A stretch of DNA of 64,000 bases, from assembly GCF_002884495.1 (NCBI RefSeq), contig NZ_KZ614145.1:1688423-1752422 (forward strand), read 5' to 3'. A program made the position numbers and the translations under genes. The notes beneath the pieces are model-generated. The model searched no databases and was not told the origin of the DNA. It saw only the letters and a program-made list of their open reading frames with translations. Positions 44,637 to 54,654 of this stretch are shown here, in pieces. The stretch's first letter is position 1, and each line of letters starts with the position of its first letter. The stretch comes from Rummeliibacillus pycnus. GTDB lineage: Bacteria > Bacillota > Bacilli > Bacillales_A > Planococcaceae.

Positions 44637-46535
44637 TTATCTTTCGGTAGCAGGTACCGCAAAAATAGGTTCTATTTGTGCCTTATACTGCTCTTCTTCA
44701 TCGTTTAACAAGATTTGAATATCACCATGATCATTTGAAGTTCGGATCAGTCGTCCCATTCCCTGCTGTAAACGCAAAAGCATGAAAGGTAACTCAACGT
44801 CATGGAATGGATCGTCAGTAAAAGCACGCTTCGCATCAAAAAGAGGATCATGTGGTGGGAATGGTAAGTCAAAAATAACTACTCGAGTTAATGCTTCTTC
44901 TGGTAAATCCAACCCTTCCCATAAATGATATGAACATAATACTTGTAATTTACCTTCTTGGAAATCTCGTACAATTGAAGATAGCTCACGGTCTCCTTCA
45001 AAACCAATCGTAGTTCTAAATCGTTCATTAATTTGTGATTTGAAACTTGTCATCACTTGTTTTGATTTGAAGAGGATTAGTGTTTGTTTTCCTTCTTCAA
45101 TTAACTCCTCAACTCTTCGTACCTTTGCATCTTGATTTAAATGATGTAATACAATTTTCATGACTTCTTCATAATTAAATGGTGAAGATACAGAGAAGGA
45201 TTGATAATCTTTGATTCCTAGACTTCCCGCGATATAACTAAAATCTTTATTGATCGATAAAGTTGCTGATGAGAAAATATATGGTATTTTTTTTGAGAAT
45301 AATTTTTCTTCTAACACTTCTGTAATCAGTCGTGGCATAATCACTAGTGTTTCTTCCCCATCCGTTTCTTCTAACCAGTCAACAGCATCTCCTTGAGCAA
45401 CAAAAATTTTCATAGCAGCTTCATATTGTTCCAAAAACTCTTCTGCCATTCGTAATTCATATTCAGGAATAACATAAAGTTCTGATTCAAATACGAATTC
45501 TTCCAATAATTTTTCGACGGTTTCAATTACTTTTTTGCCTAATTTCAAAAGTAATGATGATTTTTTTATTCTTTTACGATCATCGTCTGAATCGATGACA
45601 TCATCCCTTAATTGATCAAAGAATAGTTCATGACCATCTTGCAATTGTTCCATTGTATATAATGTTTTTTCACGTAATCCATCAACCATCAAGCGGTCTA
45701 GGAGCTGTACAATTGTATAATCTTGTACTTTATAAGTCATTGCTTTTTGTGCTGCATATTCCAATAAGTGCCCTTCATCTAATACGATCATTGATGCTTC
45801 CGGTAATAATGCTAATTGTCCTTCACGTTCTCGAGATTCCTTTGTTGCAATATGTTCCATTAAAAAATCTTGAGAACAAATAATAAGATCTGTTGATTCT
45901 CGATAATGCGCACGATGTAATGTTTGTCCACAACGATTTCGTAAATCGCATACGGAGCATTGTTGGATCGAATTGTAATTGACTAGATTCCATTCTTCAT
46001 CACTAATATTAGGATAATCACTATGTTGACCATATAGCCCCAATTTTCCTTGTCCAAATACTCCATCTGGTATAGTTTCTGCTATATCATCTAAATATTC
46101 TCCGTCTGAAAATTTTTCGGCTTCCTCATACCGTTTCAAGCATAAATATTGGTCACGCGATTTTGCTAAACGTACATCGATTGTTAAATCTAAATATTGT
46201 TGTAATTTATATATATCGCCACCCTCTTTTACGAGTTGGTCGATTAGAGTCTCGTCTGCACACGCAATTAGTGCTGGTTTTCCTGTATAACGAGCATATG
46301 CAATTGCAGGTAAAAGATATGCGATTGTTTTTCCTGTACCTACTCCAGCTTCTGCAAAAAGAACAGACTTTTCACGTAATACTTTTTCAATTTGATAGGC
46401 CATGAATATTTGTTCATCGCGACATTCCAGCCCTTTTTCGGGTAGTTCATCGTATAAAATATCGCCAATCCAGTCTCCTAATGAATCGAAGAAAGACTTT
46501 TCTTTGGATAAGGCAAATGGTATAGATTGTCTCAT
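44637..46535 (-). CDS. DinG/XPD-family ATP-dependent DNA helicase (YpvA-like)
   Basis: This 632-residue superfamily 2 helicase has motif I AEAGVGTGKTIAYLLPAI near residue 61, motif II LDEGHLLEYAA, and motif VI GMGRLIRTSNDHG near residue 593. Cysteines at CLKRYEEAE, CSVCDLRNRC and nearby suggest the 4Fe-4S domain of DinG/XPD proteins. It lacks an exonuclease domain, unlike the dinG gene at the end of the window. In B. subtilis ypvA sits in the same neighbourhood. GAGGGG precedes the ATG. Confidence 0.88.
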   Translation of the reverse strand: MRQSIPFALSKEKSFFDSLGDWIGDILYDELPEKGLECRDEQIFMAYQIEKVLREKSVLFAEAGVGTGKTIAYLLPAIAYARYTGKPALIACADETLIDQLVKEGGDIYKLQQYLDLTIDVRLAKSRDQYLCLKRYEEAEKFSDGEYLDDIAETIPDGVFGQGKLGLYGQHSDYPNISDEEWNLVNYNSIQQCSVCDLRNRCGQTLHRAHYRESTDLIICSQDFLMEHIATKESREREGQLALLPEASMIVLDEGHLLEYAAQKAMTYKVQDYTIVQLLDRLMVDGLREKTLYTMEQLQDGHELFFDQLRDDVIDSDDDRKRIKKSSLLLKLGKKVIETVEKLLEEFVFESELYVIPEYELRMAEEFLEQYEAAMKIFVAQGDAVDWLEETDGEETLVIMPRLITEVLEEKLFSKKIPYIFSSATLSINKDFSYIAGSLGIKDYQSFSVSSPFNYEEVMKIVLHHLNQDAKVRRVEELIEEGKQTLILFKSKQVMTSFKSQINERFRTTIGFEGDRELSSIVRDFQEGKLQVLCSYHLWEGLDLPEEALTRVVIFDLPFPPHDPLFDAKRAFTDDPFHDVELPFMLLRLQQGMGRLIRTSNDHGDIQILLNDEEEQYKAQIEPIFAVPATER

Positions 46536-46696
46536 TCAAATTCCCCTCTCGTACAGACAACGAAACGGAAGGGGTATCCCCCTCCCGTCAAATACATATT
46601 CATAAAATAAGTCTATAACATTATAGACAAGTTCATGTCATTCTAAAATATGATTTTACAACACTGATTAGTAATTTATTTTTTTATTTTATAGCA

Positions 46697-47836
46697 TTAA
46701 TCATGTTTTGGTGTACGTTTACCCCAAAATTGATAGTAATCTGTCTTGATAAATCCATTAAATAATTTACGTTTCTTTGTTGCTTTTTTTCCATATAATG
46801 TTTCAAAGTTTTCCATTGAAGATAACATATAAACTGACCATGAAGGATACTTACTCATCATAATACCCATATCATGTATCATTTTTTCAAGTACTTCTTT
46901 GTCCCCAATACGTTCACCATATGGAGGATTGCCAATCATGACACCATCTGTTAGTTGCGTTGTAAAATCCGTTACTTGCATTTGTTTCCATGAAATCAAA
47001 TCAGCAAACCCAGCCTCACGGGCATTTGTTTTCGCAATTTCAACCATGCGATGATCAATATCTGAGCCAAAAATTTGAAGAGGTTGATCATAATTTGCAA
47101 CATCTTCAACTTCCATGCGCATTTCATCCCAAATTTTTTGCTTCATCCACGGCCAGTCCTCACTTATGAAATCACGATTATAGCCTGGAGCCATATTTTG
47201 CCCAATCATTGCAGCTTCTAATGCGATCGTTCCTGAACCACAAAAAGGATCTACAAATGGACGATTTGGATGCCATTTAGATATATAAACAAGTGCCGCA
47301 GCTAACGTTTCTTTTAAAGGTGCTTCCCCTTGCTCTAAACGGTAGCCACGCTTGTGCAAGCCAGCTCCACTAGTATCAATGGTTAACATTGCTTCGTCTT
47401 TTAAAATTGATACTTCAATCTTATATTTTGGACCGGTTTCTTCAAGGAAGCCAAGTCGCTTATAATAGTATTTCATTCGTTCAACAATGGCTTTTTTTGT
47501 AATTGCTTGACAATCAGGAACACTAAACAATTTTGATTTTACTGATTTACCTGAAACTGGAAATTCAGCATCAACAGGCAAATACTTTTCCCATTCGATT
47601 GCTCGAACACCTTCAAATAATTGTTCAAATGTTTTGGCAGGAAATTTCCCCGCTACAATTTTTACACGGTCTGCTACCCGTAACCATAAATTTGTTTTAG
47701 CAATATCCTTCTCATCGCCTTCAAAATATACTTTTCCATTTTCAGTAGTTGTCGTATATCCTAAAGCTTTTAGTTCATCAGCTACAATAGATTCTAGCCC
47801 CATAGCAGCTGTTGCTACTAATTGAAATTTTGTCAT
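46697..47836 (-). CDS. THUMP-domain RNA methyltransferase (RlmL/YpsC)
   Basis: This 379-residue SAM-dependent methyltransferase has an N-terminal THUMP domain (TKFQLVATAAMGLESIVADE) and a C-terminal catalytic fold with DPFCGSGTIALEAAMIG near residue 197 and the base-methylation motif GNPPYGER near residue 302. The family modifies 23S rRNA guanine or tRNA; B. subtilis YpsC is the likely orthologue. The start is the ATG at 47836 with AAGGGAAG upstream; the frame extends ten codons further but without a ribosome site. It begins three bases after the GGDEF-EAL gene. Confidence 0.88.
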   Translation of the reverse strand: MTKFQLVATAAMGLESIVADELKALGYTTTTENGKVYFEGDEKDIAKTNLWLRVADRVKIVAGKFPAKTFEQLFEGVRAIEWEKYLPVDAEFPVSGKSVKSKLFSVPDCQAITKKAIVERMKYYYKRLGFLEETGPKYKIEVSILKDEAMLTIDTSGAGLHKRGYRLEQGEAPLKETLAAALVYISKWHPNRPFVDPFCGSGTIALEAAMIGQNMAPGYNRDFISEDWPWMKQKIWDEMRMEVEDVANYDQPLQIFGSDIDHRMVEIAKTNAREAGFADLISWKQMQVTDFTTQLTDGVMIGNPPYGERIGDKEVLEKMIHDMGIMMSKYPSWSVYMLSSMENFETLYGKKATKKRKLFNGFIKTDYYQFWGKRTPKHD

Positions 47837-47838
47837 AC

Positions 47839-49575
47839 TTACTTCCCTTCTAACTCTAATTCCCAAAATTCTAGGAATTCCATAAGTTTATCTAATGAAA
47901 GAGGTTTTGAATAGTAATATCCTTGAATCATATCACAATCCATACTATCGAGCAATTTCACTTGTTCGATAGTCTCAACGCCTTCTGCAATTACTTTCAT
48001 ATGTAAGCGATGTGCCATTTGAATAATTGCATCAACAACAGCCTGATTATCATTTAATGAGCAAATATATTGAATAAAACTTCGATCAATTTTCAAATAA
48101 TTTAATGGAAATTGTACCAAATAACTAAGTGATGAATAACCAGTACCAAAATCATCAATTGAGAGTTTAAATCCCATTTGTTTTAATTTTACTAATTTCC
48201 GTATGGTTTCTCTTTCATTATTCATTATAGTACGTTCTGTTAGTTCTAATTCAAATTGTCTTGCTGGTAAATTATTTTTCATAAAAATTTGTTCAATAGA
48301 TTGAATAAAACCTTGCTGGTGAAAATGAATACTTGATATATTTATGGCAATCGGCACATTTTTAAAACCTGATTGTGCTAGAATATGTGCATCTTGACAT
48401 GCACGATTAATAATACACTCACTTAACGGTATAATTAATCCAGTATCTTCTGCATACGGAATAAATTCAGCAGGTGAAACATTTCCTAATTTATCATTAT
48501 TCCATCTTACAAGTGCTTCAATACCAATAATTTGGTGTTTTTTACTATCAACTTTTGGTTGATAGTATAGTTCAAAGCTTTTTTGCTCAATTGCCCTTCT
48601 TAACTCATTATCTAAAAGTAATGCCCGTTTTGCATCGGTATGTAATTCATCAAAATAAAACGCAAATTGATTTTTTCCATTCTCTTTTGCATAATACATT
48701 GCTTTATCAGCTTTATTTAACAATATCTCTGTTTCTTCTCCATCATGAGGATAAATACTTATACCTATACTTGAAGATATATATAATTTTTGATCTTCTA
48801 TGATAAATGGTTCTTCTAATAAATGTATAATCTTTTCACCCAAATGAACAGCTTCGCGAGGATGATGGATATCTGTAAATGTAATAACAAATTCATCGCC
48901 TCCGTAGCGAGCCAATATATCTTTGTTTTTCAACAAATTTTGTATCCGCTTCGTAACTTGCACTAGTAACTGATCACCAACAGCATGGCCAAGTGTATCA
49001 TTCACTTGTTTAAACCGGTCTAAATCCAAGAATAAAATGGCATGTTTAAAATTATGCCCTTTTGATGAATTTAATAGAACATTCATACGTTCCCCAAAAG
49101 CAAAACGATTGGATATACCCGTTAAGGAGTCTGTCATAGCGCGTTTTTTTAATTCTGTCTCATATATTTTCTCATCTGATAAATCCGAAAATACCCCACA
49201 ATACCCAATAATACTTCCATCATTATTATGTACTTTCATAATTTTAAGCCACTCTGGGTAAATGTCTCCTGTCTTTCGACGATTCCATATTTCTCCTTGC
49301 CATTCGCCTTTTTGACAGAGATCATTCCACATTCGTTTATAAAATTCAATTCCATGAACGCCAGATTGTAGTACATCTGGTTTTTTTCCTATTACTTCTT
49401 CTCGTTTATAACCAGTAACAAATTCAAAAGCAGGATTTACTTCTACAATTCTACTATTTACGTCAGTAAGCATTACTCCTTCTGAAATTGCATCAAGGAT
49501 TCTTGGTGTTATGTATTTACAATTGTCGGAAATATTGGCTTGGCTAATTGTTAATTGAAAATCTTGTTTCATCAT
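47839..49575 (-). CDS. PAS-GGDEF-EAL cyclic-di-GMP turnover protein
   Basis: This 578-residue soluble protein has a PAS sensor (residues 20-140), a diguanylate cyclase domain with intact active site RYGGDEF near residue 223, and a c-di-GMP phosphodiesterase domain with IEALVRW near 352, ELTER and DDFGTGYSSL. Both catalytic motifs are intact, so it may make and break c-di-GMP, or one half may be regulatory. GGTGA lies eight bases before the ATG at 49575; the frame opens earlier, inside the rnpB terminator, which is unlikely to be coding. It lies directly downstream of rnpB. Confidence 0.9.
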   Translation of the reverse strand: MMKQDFQLTISQANISDNCKYITPRILDAISEGVMLTDVNSRIVEVNPAFEFVTGYKREEVIGKKPDVLQSGVHGIEFYKRMWNDLCQKGEWQGEIWNRRKTGDIYPEWLKIMKVHNNDGSIIGYCGVFSDLSDEKIYETELKKRAMTDSLTGISNRFAFGERMNVLLNSSKGHNFKHAILFLDLDRFKQVNDTLGHAVGDQLLVQVTKRIQNLLKNKDILARYGGDEFVITFTDIHHPREAVHLGEKIIHLLEEPFIIEDQKLYISSSIGISIYPHDGEETEILLNKADKAMYYAKENGKNQFAFYFDELHTDAKRALLLDNELRRAIEQKSFELYYQPKVDSKKHQIIGIEALVRWNNDKLGNVSPAEFIPYAEDTGLIIPLSECIINRACQDAHILAQSGFKNVPIAINISSIHFHQQGFIQSIEQIFMKNNLPARQFELELTERTIMNNERETIRKLVKLKQMGFKLSIDDFGTGYSSLSYLVQFPLNYLKIDRSFIQYICSLNDNQAVVDAIIQMAHRLHMKVIAEGVETIEQVKLLDSMDCDMIQGYYYSKPLSLDKLMEFLEFWELELEGK

Positions 49576-49593
49576 AGTTATTATCACCATATC

Positions 49594-49628
49594 CCTAAAA
49601 GAAAGGCTCTCCAGTTTCTGGAGAGCCT
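49594..49628 (-). terminator. Terminator of rnpB
   Basis: AGGCTCTCCAG pairs with CTGGAGAGCCT around a three-base loop on the minus strand, followed by TTCTTTT. Confidence 0.85.
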
Positions 49629-49639
49629 GACTAATCATG

Positions 49640-50055
49640 TTTAGCATCATTAAAAGACCATAAGCCATGTTTTGTGCCCAAGTACTATCACGGCTTTCGC
49701 CTTGTACGACTGGGTAGTAATCATCTATCTACGAAAGTAAAAAACCTTCGTCTCTCCATCCATTCATTTCCTTCAGGAGAGTGCCCCTACCATAATTTGG
49801 GTTGCTCACTCGTGGGGTTTACCTCGTTCCACCTGTTACGTTTCCGCAACAGCTTCGTCACTGTGGCACTTTCAGAGAGTTTCAACCATATCCAATAGTG
49901 GACTTAGGTTTTCCTCTCGCCGTCAGCCATTTGACTGCCTTAGCTTATTTATTCACTAAGCACGAACACTACGGTCATCTCAGATCCGTGTGAGCATGGA
50001 CTTTCCTCAACAACGTCAAGCGTTGCAGCGATTACTTGTTCTTTTATGATGACTT
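49640..50055 (-). ncRNA. rnpB: RNase P RNA, type B
   Basis: The minus strand carries the catalytic RNA of RNase P, which matures tRNA 5' ends. Conserved segments in order are GAGGAAAGTCCATGCTC near the 5' end, CGTAGTGTTCGTGC, GAAAGTGCCACAGTGACGA, GGTAAACCCC, the Bacillus-type AGATAGATGATTACTACC, and ACAAAACATGGCTTA near the 3' end. The terminal helix P1 pairs CATCAT near 50051 with ATGATG near 49645. Ends are set to about five bases. The position upstream of gpsB matches other Bacillales. Confidence 0.95.
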
Positions 50056-50059
50056 GACT

Positions 50060-50088
50060 ATTATATCCCTAAAGTTTTTCTAATTCAA
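50060..50088 (-). promoter_or_regulatory. Sigma-A promoter of rnpB
   Basis: TTGAAT and TATAAT are 17 bases apart on the minus strand, about seven bases upstream of the RNA 5' end. Confidence 0.85.
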
Positions 50089-50139
50089 GTGTTTCGTGAT
50101 TTTTTATGATTATTTTGTGAAAAAAGTGTGAAACAAAAG

Positions 50140-50466
50140 TTAATCATAAAGTTTATCGCCAAATACGTGTTTCTCTAAATTGGCAATACGTTTTAAAATA
50201 TCAAAATTTGTATTATTAGCATAAGCTGAAGATGGTGCTTGACGTCTTGATTCTTGTGATCCTGATTGTGACTGCGCTGTTTTTAACTCGTTTTTCAACA
50301 AATCAATTTCTTCTTGTTTTTTTGCTAATGCTTTTTCAAAAGATTCATAGTCTTGTATGATAATATCTAAAAATTGATCTACTTCATCTTGGCTATATCC
50401 TCTAATTCCTGTTTTAAAATCTTTATCTAAAATTATTTTTGCTGATAATTTAATGTCCATATCCAT
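50140..50466 (-). CDS. gpsB: Cell-division regulator GpsB
   Basis: This 108-residue DivIVA-like protein shuttles PBP1 between side wall and septum. The N-terminal membrane-binding and PBP-binding region has DKDFKTGIRGYSQDEVDQFLD, followed by a coiled coil (ALAKKQEEIDLLKNELK), a Ser/Gln-rich linker and the C-terminal trimer helix ILKRIANLEKHVFG. Length and layout match B. subtilis GpsB. Its partner ponA is encoded 5 kb away in the same block. Confidence 0.96.
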   Translation of the reverse strand: MDMDIKLSAKIILDKDFKTGIRGYSQDEVDQFLDIIIQDYESFEKALAKKQEEIDLLKNELKTAQSQSGSQESRRQAPSSAYANNTNFDILKRIANLEKHVFGDKLYD

Positions 50467-50559
50467 CTTCCTTCCATATAAACGTAGGTCTATTAATTAT
50501 AGCACATTTCCCCCAAGTTTACTTTGTTGCTTCCATAGTCTAGCAAAAAATTATATATG

Positions 50560-51819
50560 TTATTTCCCAAGCAATAATTTTTTCTTTTCATTGCGTAGAT
50601 ATCTTTTTTCAATTTCTTTCAACTTTCTTTTCTTCTGATCCTTTTCCCATAATAAGCTGTTTTCTACTAGTTGATAAGCTTGTTTCGTATATTTAAGCGC
50701 CTGGTCATAATTTTGATGACGGTGTTCATCAATTTTAGCTAGTTCTATAAAAGCAATCATTTGCTGCCGTTCGTCGATATAGGGAATTGCTTGAATAAAA
50801 GAATGATATGCCTTCGCAAAGTTGTGTTGCTTCTTTTGTTGGAATGCTAAATGATAATATGCATAACCTGATTCATCTTTTTTATATTGACGAGTAACAT
50901 TTTCTAATATTTTCCCACTTGTTTCTATATTAGACAAATCGCCAAACCATTTACCAATATTCGTATAAGTAGTTGCAGACTCTTCTTGTATTCCCTCACA
51001 TAATAACTTTGTTGCCTGAATATATAAAGTGATTAAAGATAATAAATCATACTCATTGTGTTCAAGTACTTTTAACAAAGTCTCTGGATCCCCGCTTTTT
51101 ACTGCATCTAAATAAATAATTGGTGCTAAATAACCTGGTATATCCCCCTTACGATGAAACCCTAATTTTTCTTCTTCAACTTGCGCTAGTTTCATACGGG
51201 ATAAATCATTTTTCCAAATACGTTTAGAGCCATGTAATAAGTCAATCTGCTTTTGCTCAGGTAACTTCGGTAAATCTTCTTTATGCAATGTAAAGCGTGT
51301 TTGTAGCTGCGGCCAATCGAAACTCTTACCATTGTAGGTAATGATCGTTTTCTTTTCCTGCCAAAGTTTTGATTCCCACAAAAAAGCTACCTCGTGACTT
51401 GGGTCTGCCAGTACATATTGCTTTAATACAAATCCATTTTGTTCGGCTTCTAGTAAACCATTTAAAAATATCTGTGTACCAACACCTTTTAAACCCGTAG
51501 TCTCCGTATCATAAAAGACTAAATTGGTTTCATCAGTCAATGCAATCGGATGTTTAAGGTTTGAACTTTGCCATAATTGAAATGCATCATAAAGTTCACC
51601 TAAATGAAATTTGCCATGTTGATAGTCTGCTGAATAATGTTTTTCAAGTAAAAAAACGATGCCATAATCATTTTCGATTCTCTTTAAACCAGCTTCTTCC
51701 CATCGTTTCGCATAGGATGGTACGCAAGGCTTTTGAAACACTTTTTTAGATTCATGTTCAGTTTTGGTCACCTTTTTTAGCATCTTCTTCATTTGAAGAA
51801 TTTTATTTTCATATGACAT
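50560..51819 (-). CDS. mrfB: RNase H-like exonuclease YprB (MrfB)
   Basis: This 419-residue protein has a DEDD-type exonuclease domain: LVFYDTETTGLKG near residue 105 supplies the first acidic pair, TYNGKSFDWPQL another, and HNEYDLLSL near residue 256 the last. The C-terminal 130 residues are TPR-like helices. In B. subtilis YprB (MrfB) works with the helicase YprA (MrfA) to repair mitomycin C damage independently of UvrABC. It begins immediately after the mrfA stop codon, so the pair is co-translated. Confidence 0.9.
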   Translation of the reverse strand: MSYENKILQMKKMLKKVTKTEHESKKVFQKPCVPSYAKRWEEAGLKRIENDYGIVFLLEKHYSADYQHGKFHLGELYDAFQLWQSSNLKHPIALTDETNLVFYDTETTGLKGVGTQIFLNGLLEAEQNGFVLKQYVLADPSHEVAFLWESKLWQEKKTIITYNGKSFDWPQLQTRFTLHKEDLPKLPEQKQIDLLHGSKRIWKNDLSRMKLAQVEEEKLGFHRKGDIPGYLAPIIYLDAVKSGDPETLLKVLEHNEYDLLSLITLYIQATKLLCEGIQEESATTYTNIGKWFGDLSNIETSGKILENVTRQYKKDESGYAYYHLAFQQKKQHNFAKAYHSFIQAIPYIDERQQMIAFIELAKIDEHRHQNYDQALKYTKQAYQLVENSLLWEKDQKKRKLKEIEKRYLRNEKKKLLLGK

Positions 51820-54111
51820 TTAATCATCCAACTCTGCTAATAATATTGATTTTAAGAATTTTAATACTTGTTTTTTTCCATTGCTAGTTAAATCTTGTGC
51901 TCCTATACATGAAGGACAGCCATTTTGACAAGGACAGCTCGCTACATGATCATAGACATGATACAACAAATCTTCCCACAAATCATATACGCGCTCACTT
52001 AATCCAATTCCTCCTGGATAGCGATCATAAACAAAAAAAGTGGGCTTTTCTGAATGAGTTGCTTTTACTTGTGGCACAACATGAACATCATTTCGATCGC
52101 TTTGAATAAATAATGGTATAAAACTATTCATCGCATATGCAACACCTGTCATCGCCCCAGTTAGGTCATCTTCTTTCCATTGAAGAGGGTGGTCAAAAGA
52201 AAGCCATGTCCCACTTGTATGAAGTTCTTCAGGTGGCAAATGGATTGGACCGCTTCCAATATTGTCATGAGTTCCAAATCGTATTTTTTTGAAAATTGTA
52301 GCCGTAGCAAGGGTCATGATATCCCCAAATGCTACCTCCGCATTTTTAATCATTCTACTTTTATCTTCACTAATAACTTTTAGTTCCACTGCTAGATTAG
52401 CATCTGTAAAATAATCAACATCTACTTCTCGAACATAAGCTTTTTTCTCTTCCCAATCTAATTTTTCAACTTGAAATTGAGTTCCTTGATGTAAATAGAT
52501 TGCCTCTTCATGAAGTAATGTTAATGCACTATAGCGATCCATTTCACCAATGACTTTAGTATGTGCTGGGATAGATTGATCGATGATTACAACATTCTCC
52601 TGAGAGGCTGATCTTAGACTAATGTCATGAGCTGGAAAACTATCACTCATCCAATGCCATTTATCAGATGTTTTTAGAAGTACTCCCTCTTCTTGTAAGT
52701 ATGCAAGGAAATCTTGTACACCAAATTCTGCATACGTATCTTCTACTCGAAATGGTAATTCAAATGCAGCACATTTTAAATGGTCCATAAGAATTAACAT
52801 GTTTTCTGGGTAAACTCTTGCTTCTTCAGGTGAGCTTTCAAATAAATACTGTGGATGTTTTATAATATATTGATCCAATGCAGTAGACTGAGCTACAAAA
52901 ATGATTAACGCATCATCTTGTCTTCTACCAGCACGTCCTGCTTGTTGCCATGCACTTGCAATATTGCCTGGATAACCCGTCATGATACAAGCTTGTAATT
53001 GACCAATATCAACCCCTAGTTCTAAAGCATTTGTTGAAACAACACATTGAATTGTGCCATCTCGTAATCCTTTTTCAATTACTCTACGCTCAGAAGGCAA
53101 ATAGCCCCCACGATATCCGCGAATTGTTTCATCCTGGATTTTCTTTACTGTAAGTGATTTCATATAAGTAACAAGCATCTCAACCCTTACTCTACTCTTA
53201 GCAAAGATAATCGTTTGAATTTTTGAATTATACAATTCCTTCGCCAAATCTCTTACTTCTAAAATAGCACTTCTTCTAACTCCGAACGTCGGATGAATGA
53301 TTGGTGGATTATAAAATAAAAACGTTTTCTTTCCAGTAGGTGCACCATTATTAGTGATTAGCTTGTGTTTTGTATTGGTTAAGTTTTCTGCTAATTCTTT
53401 TGGATTTTTTATAGTAGCTGATGTACAAATAAAAACTGGATGGCTACCATAAAAGTGGCAAATTCGAAGAAGGCGCCTTAGTACATGTGATACGTGTGAA
53501 CCAAAGACTCCTTTATACGTATGCAACTCATCCACGACAATATACTGTAAATTTTCAAATAGTGAAACCCATTTTGTATGATGTGGAAGTATTCCTGAAT
53601 GTAGCATATCTGGATTAGTCATCACAATATGTCCTGCTTTACGTACTTTTTGCCGAATTCCAGGTGCAGTATCTCCATCATATGTATAGCTTAAAATTTC
53701 TTCTCCACTATCCTCGATTAACTTATTTAAATAACTTTTTTGATCTTGAGCAAGTGCCTTCGTTGGAAATAAATAGATTGCTCTAGATTCCCTATTCTCT
53801 ATTATGGATTGTAGAACAGGTAAATGATAACATAATGATTTACCCGAAGCAGTTGGTGTTACAGCTGTAAATGATTGTCCATTTGTTGCATATTCAAATG
53901 CCTCTCTTTGATGAGAGTACAGTTGCTCTATCCCTCTACTGTGTAATGCCTTTACAAGGGATGGATGTAAATTACTCGGAAAATCAACTAATTTTGCCGG
54001 TTGAGCAGGTATTGTATATACATATTCAACCCTGTCTTGCATTTCAGGATTAGATTGCCATTCTTGTAGTAATTCCTCAATAGATTTTCTTTTACTCATT
54101 TGTTTACTCAT
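51820..54111 (-). CDS. mrfA: DExH-box helicase YprA (MrfA)
   Basis: This 763-residue superfamily 2 helicase has motif I TPTASGKSLCYHLPVL near residue 84, motif II VVDELHTYKG near residue 192, and motif VI QQAGRAGRRQDDA. The C-terminal DUF1998-type region holds four cysteines in CPCQNGCPSC, the zinc-binding element of MrfA. It unwinds 3'-to-5' and, with MrfB, excises mitomycin adducts in B. subtilis. Its start overlaps the yppE stop by eight bases. Confidence 0.93.
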   Translation of the reverse strand: MSKQMSKRKSIEELLQEWQSNPEMQDRVEYVYTIPAQPAKLVDFPSNLHPSLVKALHSRGIEQLYSHQREAFEYATNGQSFTAVTPTASGKSLCYHLPVLQSIIENRESRAIYLFPTKALAQDQKSYLNKLIEDSGEEILSYTYDGDTAPGIRQKVRKAGHIVMTNPDMLHSGILPHHTKWVSLFENLQYIVVDELHTYKGVFGSHVSHVLRRLLRICHFYGSHPVFICTSATIKNPKELAENLTNTKHKLITNNGAPTGKKTFLFYNPPIIHPTFGVRRSAILEVRDLAKELYNSKIQTIIFAKSRVRVEMLVTYMKSLTVKKIQDETIRGYRGGYLPSERRVIEKGLRDGTIQCVVSTNALELGVDIGQLQACIMTGYPGNIASAWQQAGRAGRRQDDALIIFVAQSTALDQYIIKHPQYLFESSPEEARVYPENMLILMDHLKCAAFELPFRVEDTYAEFGVQDFLAYLQEEGVLLKTSDKWHWMSDSFPAHDISLRSASQENVVIIDQSIPAHTKVIGEMDRYSALTLLHEEAIYLHQGTQFQVEKLDWEEKKAYVREVDVDYFTDANLAVELKVISEDKSRMIKNAEVAFGDIMTLATATIFKKIRFGTHDNIGSGPIHLPPEELHTSGTWLSFDHPLQWKEDDLTGAMTGVAYAMNSFIPLFIQSDRNDVHVVPQVKATHSEKPTFFVYDRYPGGIGLSERVYDLWEDLLYHVYDHVASCPCQNGCPSCIGAQDLTSNGKKQVLKFLKSILLAELDD

Positions 54112-54457
54112 CCTTTTGTAATAAACGTTGCAATGTCTCTAATGTATATATAACCGATTGAATCGATTGAAATAATCGTTTTTTACTTGTTTTTGGATAG
54201 AAAGATTGAACAATAAACTGATCCATTGACTCTACAGCATTTTGTATTTGAATTTTGTGTATATATTTTGGCTTATTCATATCGATCCATTTTTCAACTT
54301 CATTTTTCCACATTAACAACTTTTGATGATATAAATCAGCTTGAGGCTTTACATCTTTAAAAAAATCAGGAGATGTGTCTGTTTCCCTCATTTTCAGAAA
54401 TCGCTGCCAACATTCTTTACATTCTTCTAGTAATTCTTCTGTTAAACTTTGTAACAA
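54104..54457 (-). CDS. yppE: YppE-family (DUF1798) protein
   Basis: This is a small four-helix protein of 117 residues from the likely TTG start at 54457, which lies eight bases after GGAGG. An ATG at 54472 is part of that ribosome site. Typical features are CWQRFLKMRETDTSPDFFKDVKP near the N-terminus and FYPKTSKKRLF later. Function is unknown. Position next to yprA and near recU/ponA matches B. subtilis yppE. Confidence 0.8.
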   Translation of the reverse strand: MLQSLTEELLEECKECWQRFLKMRETDTSPDFFKDVKPQADLYHQKLLMWKNEVEKWIDMNKPKYIHKIQIQNAVESMDQFIVQSFYPKTSKKRLFQSIQSVIYTLETLQRLLQKDE

Positions 54458-54552
54458 TACACACACCTCCATCTATAATTTGCTACTTACATGATTCAAT
54501 TTCATAATTCCATTTTAGATTTATCTTCAAGGACTCGCCGTCTAAAGCGAGG

Positions 54553-54622
54553 CAATGAACATATCTAATTATCATTATTATTCGTAATTTTTATATAAAT
54601 ATTACATTGTGAAATTGATTCA
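54553..54622 (+). repeat. Possible diverged relative of the 18.6-kb palindromic element
   Basis: This intergenic stretch shares ordered blocks with 18568-18638: CAAYGAACA, TATCATTA, TATTCGTA, ATAAAT and CATTGTGAA, then GATTC, in the same order with similar spacing. By eye the identity is about two thirds. The left palindrome arm is not preserved here. It could be chance in AT-rich DNA. Confidence 0.3.
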
Positions 54623-54654
54623 TATATTAGTGTATCAAAAAAGATATTTTTTCA

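Noticed and set aside
46560-46592. GC-rich hairpin between the rlmL and helicase genes as a terminator
   Set aside because: The stem (ACGG..GGGG with CCCC..CCGT) is clear, but the following bases are not a T-run on either strand, so function is uncertain.
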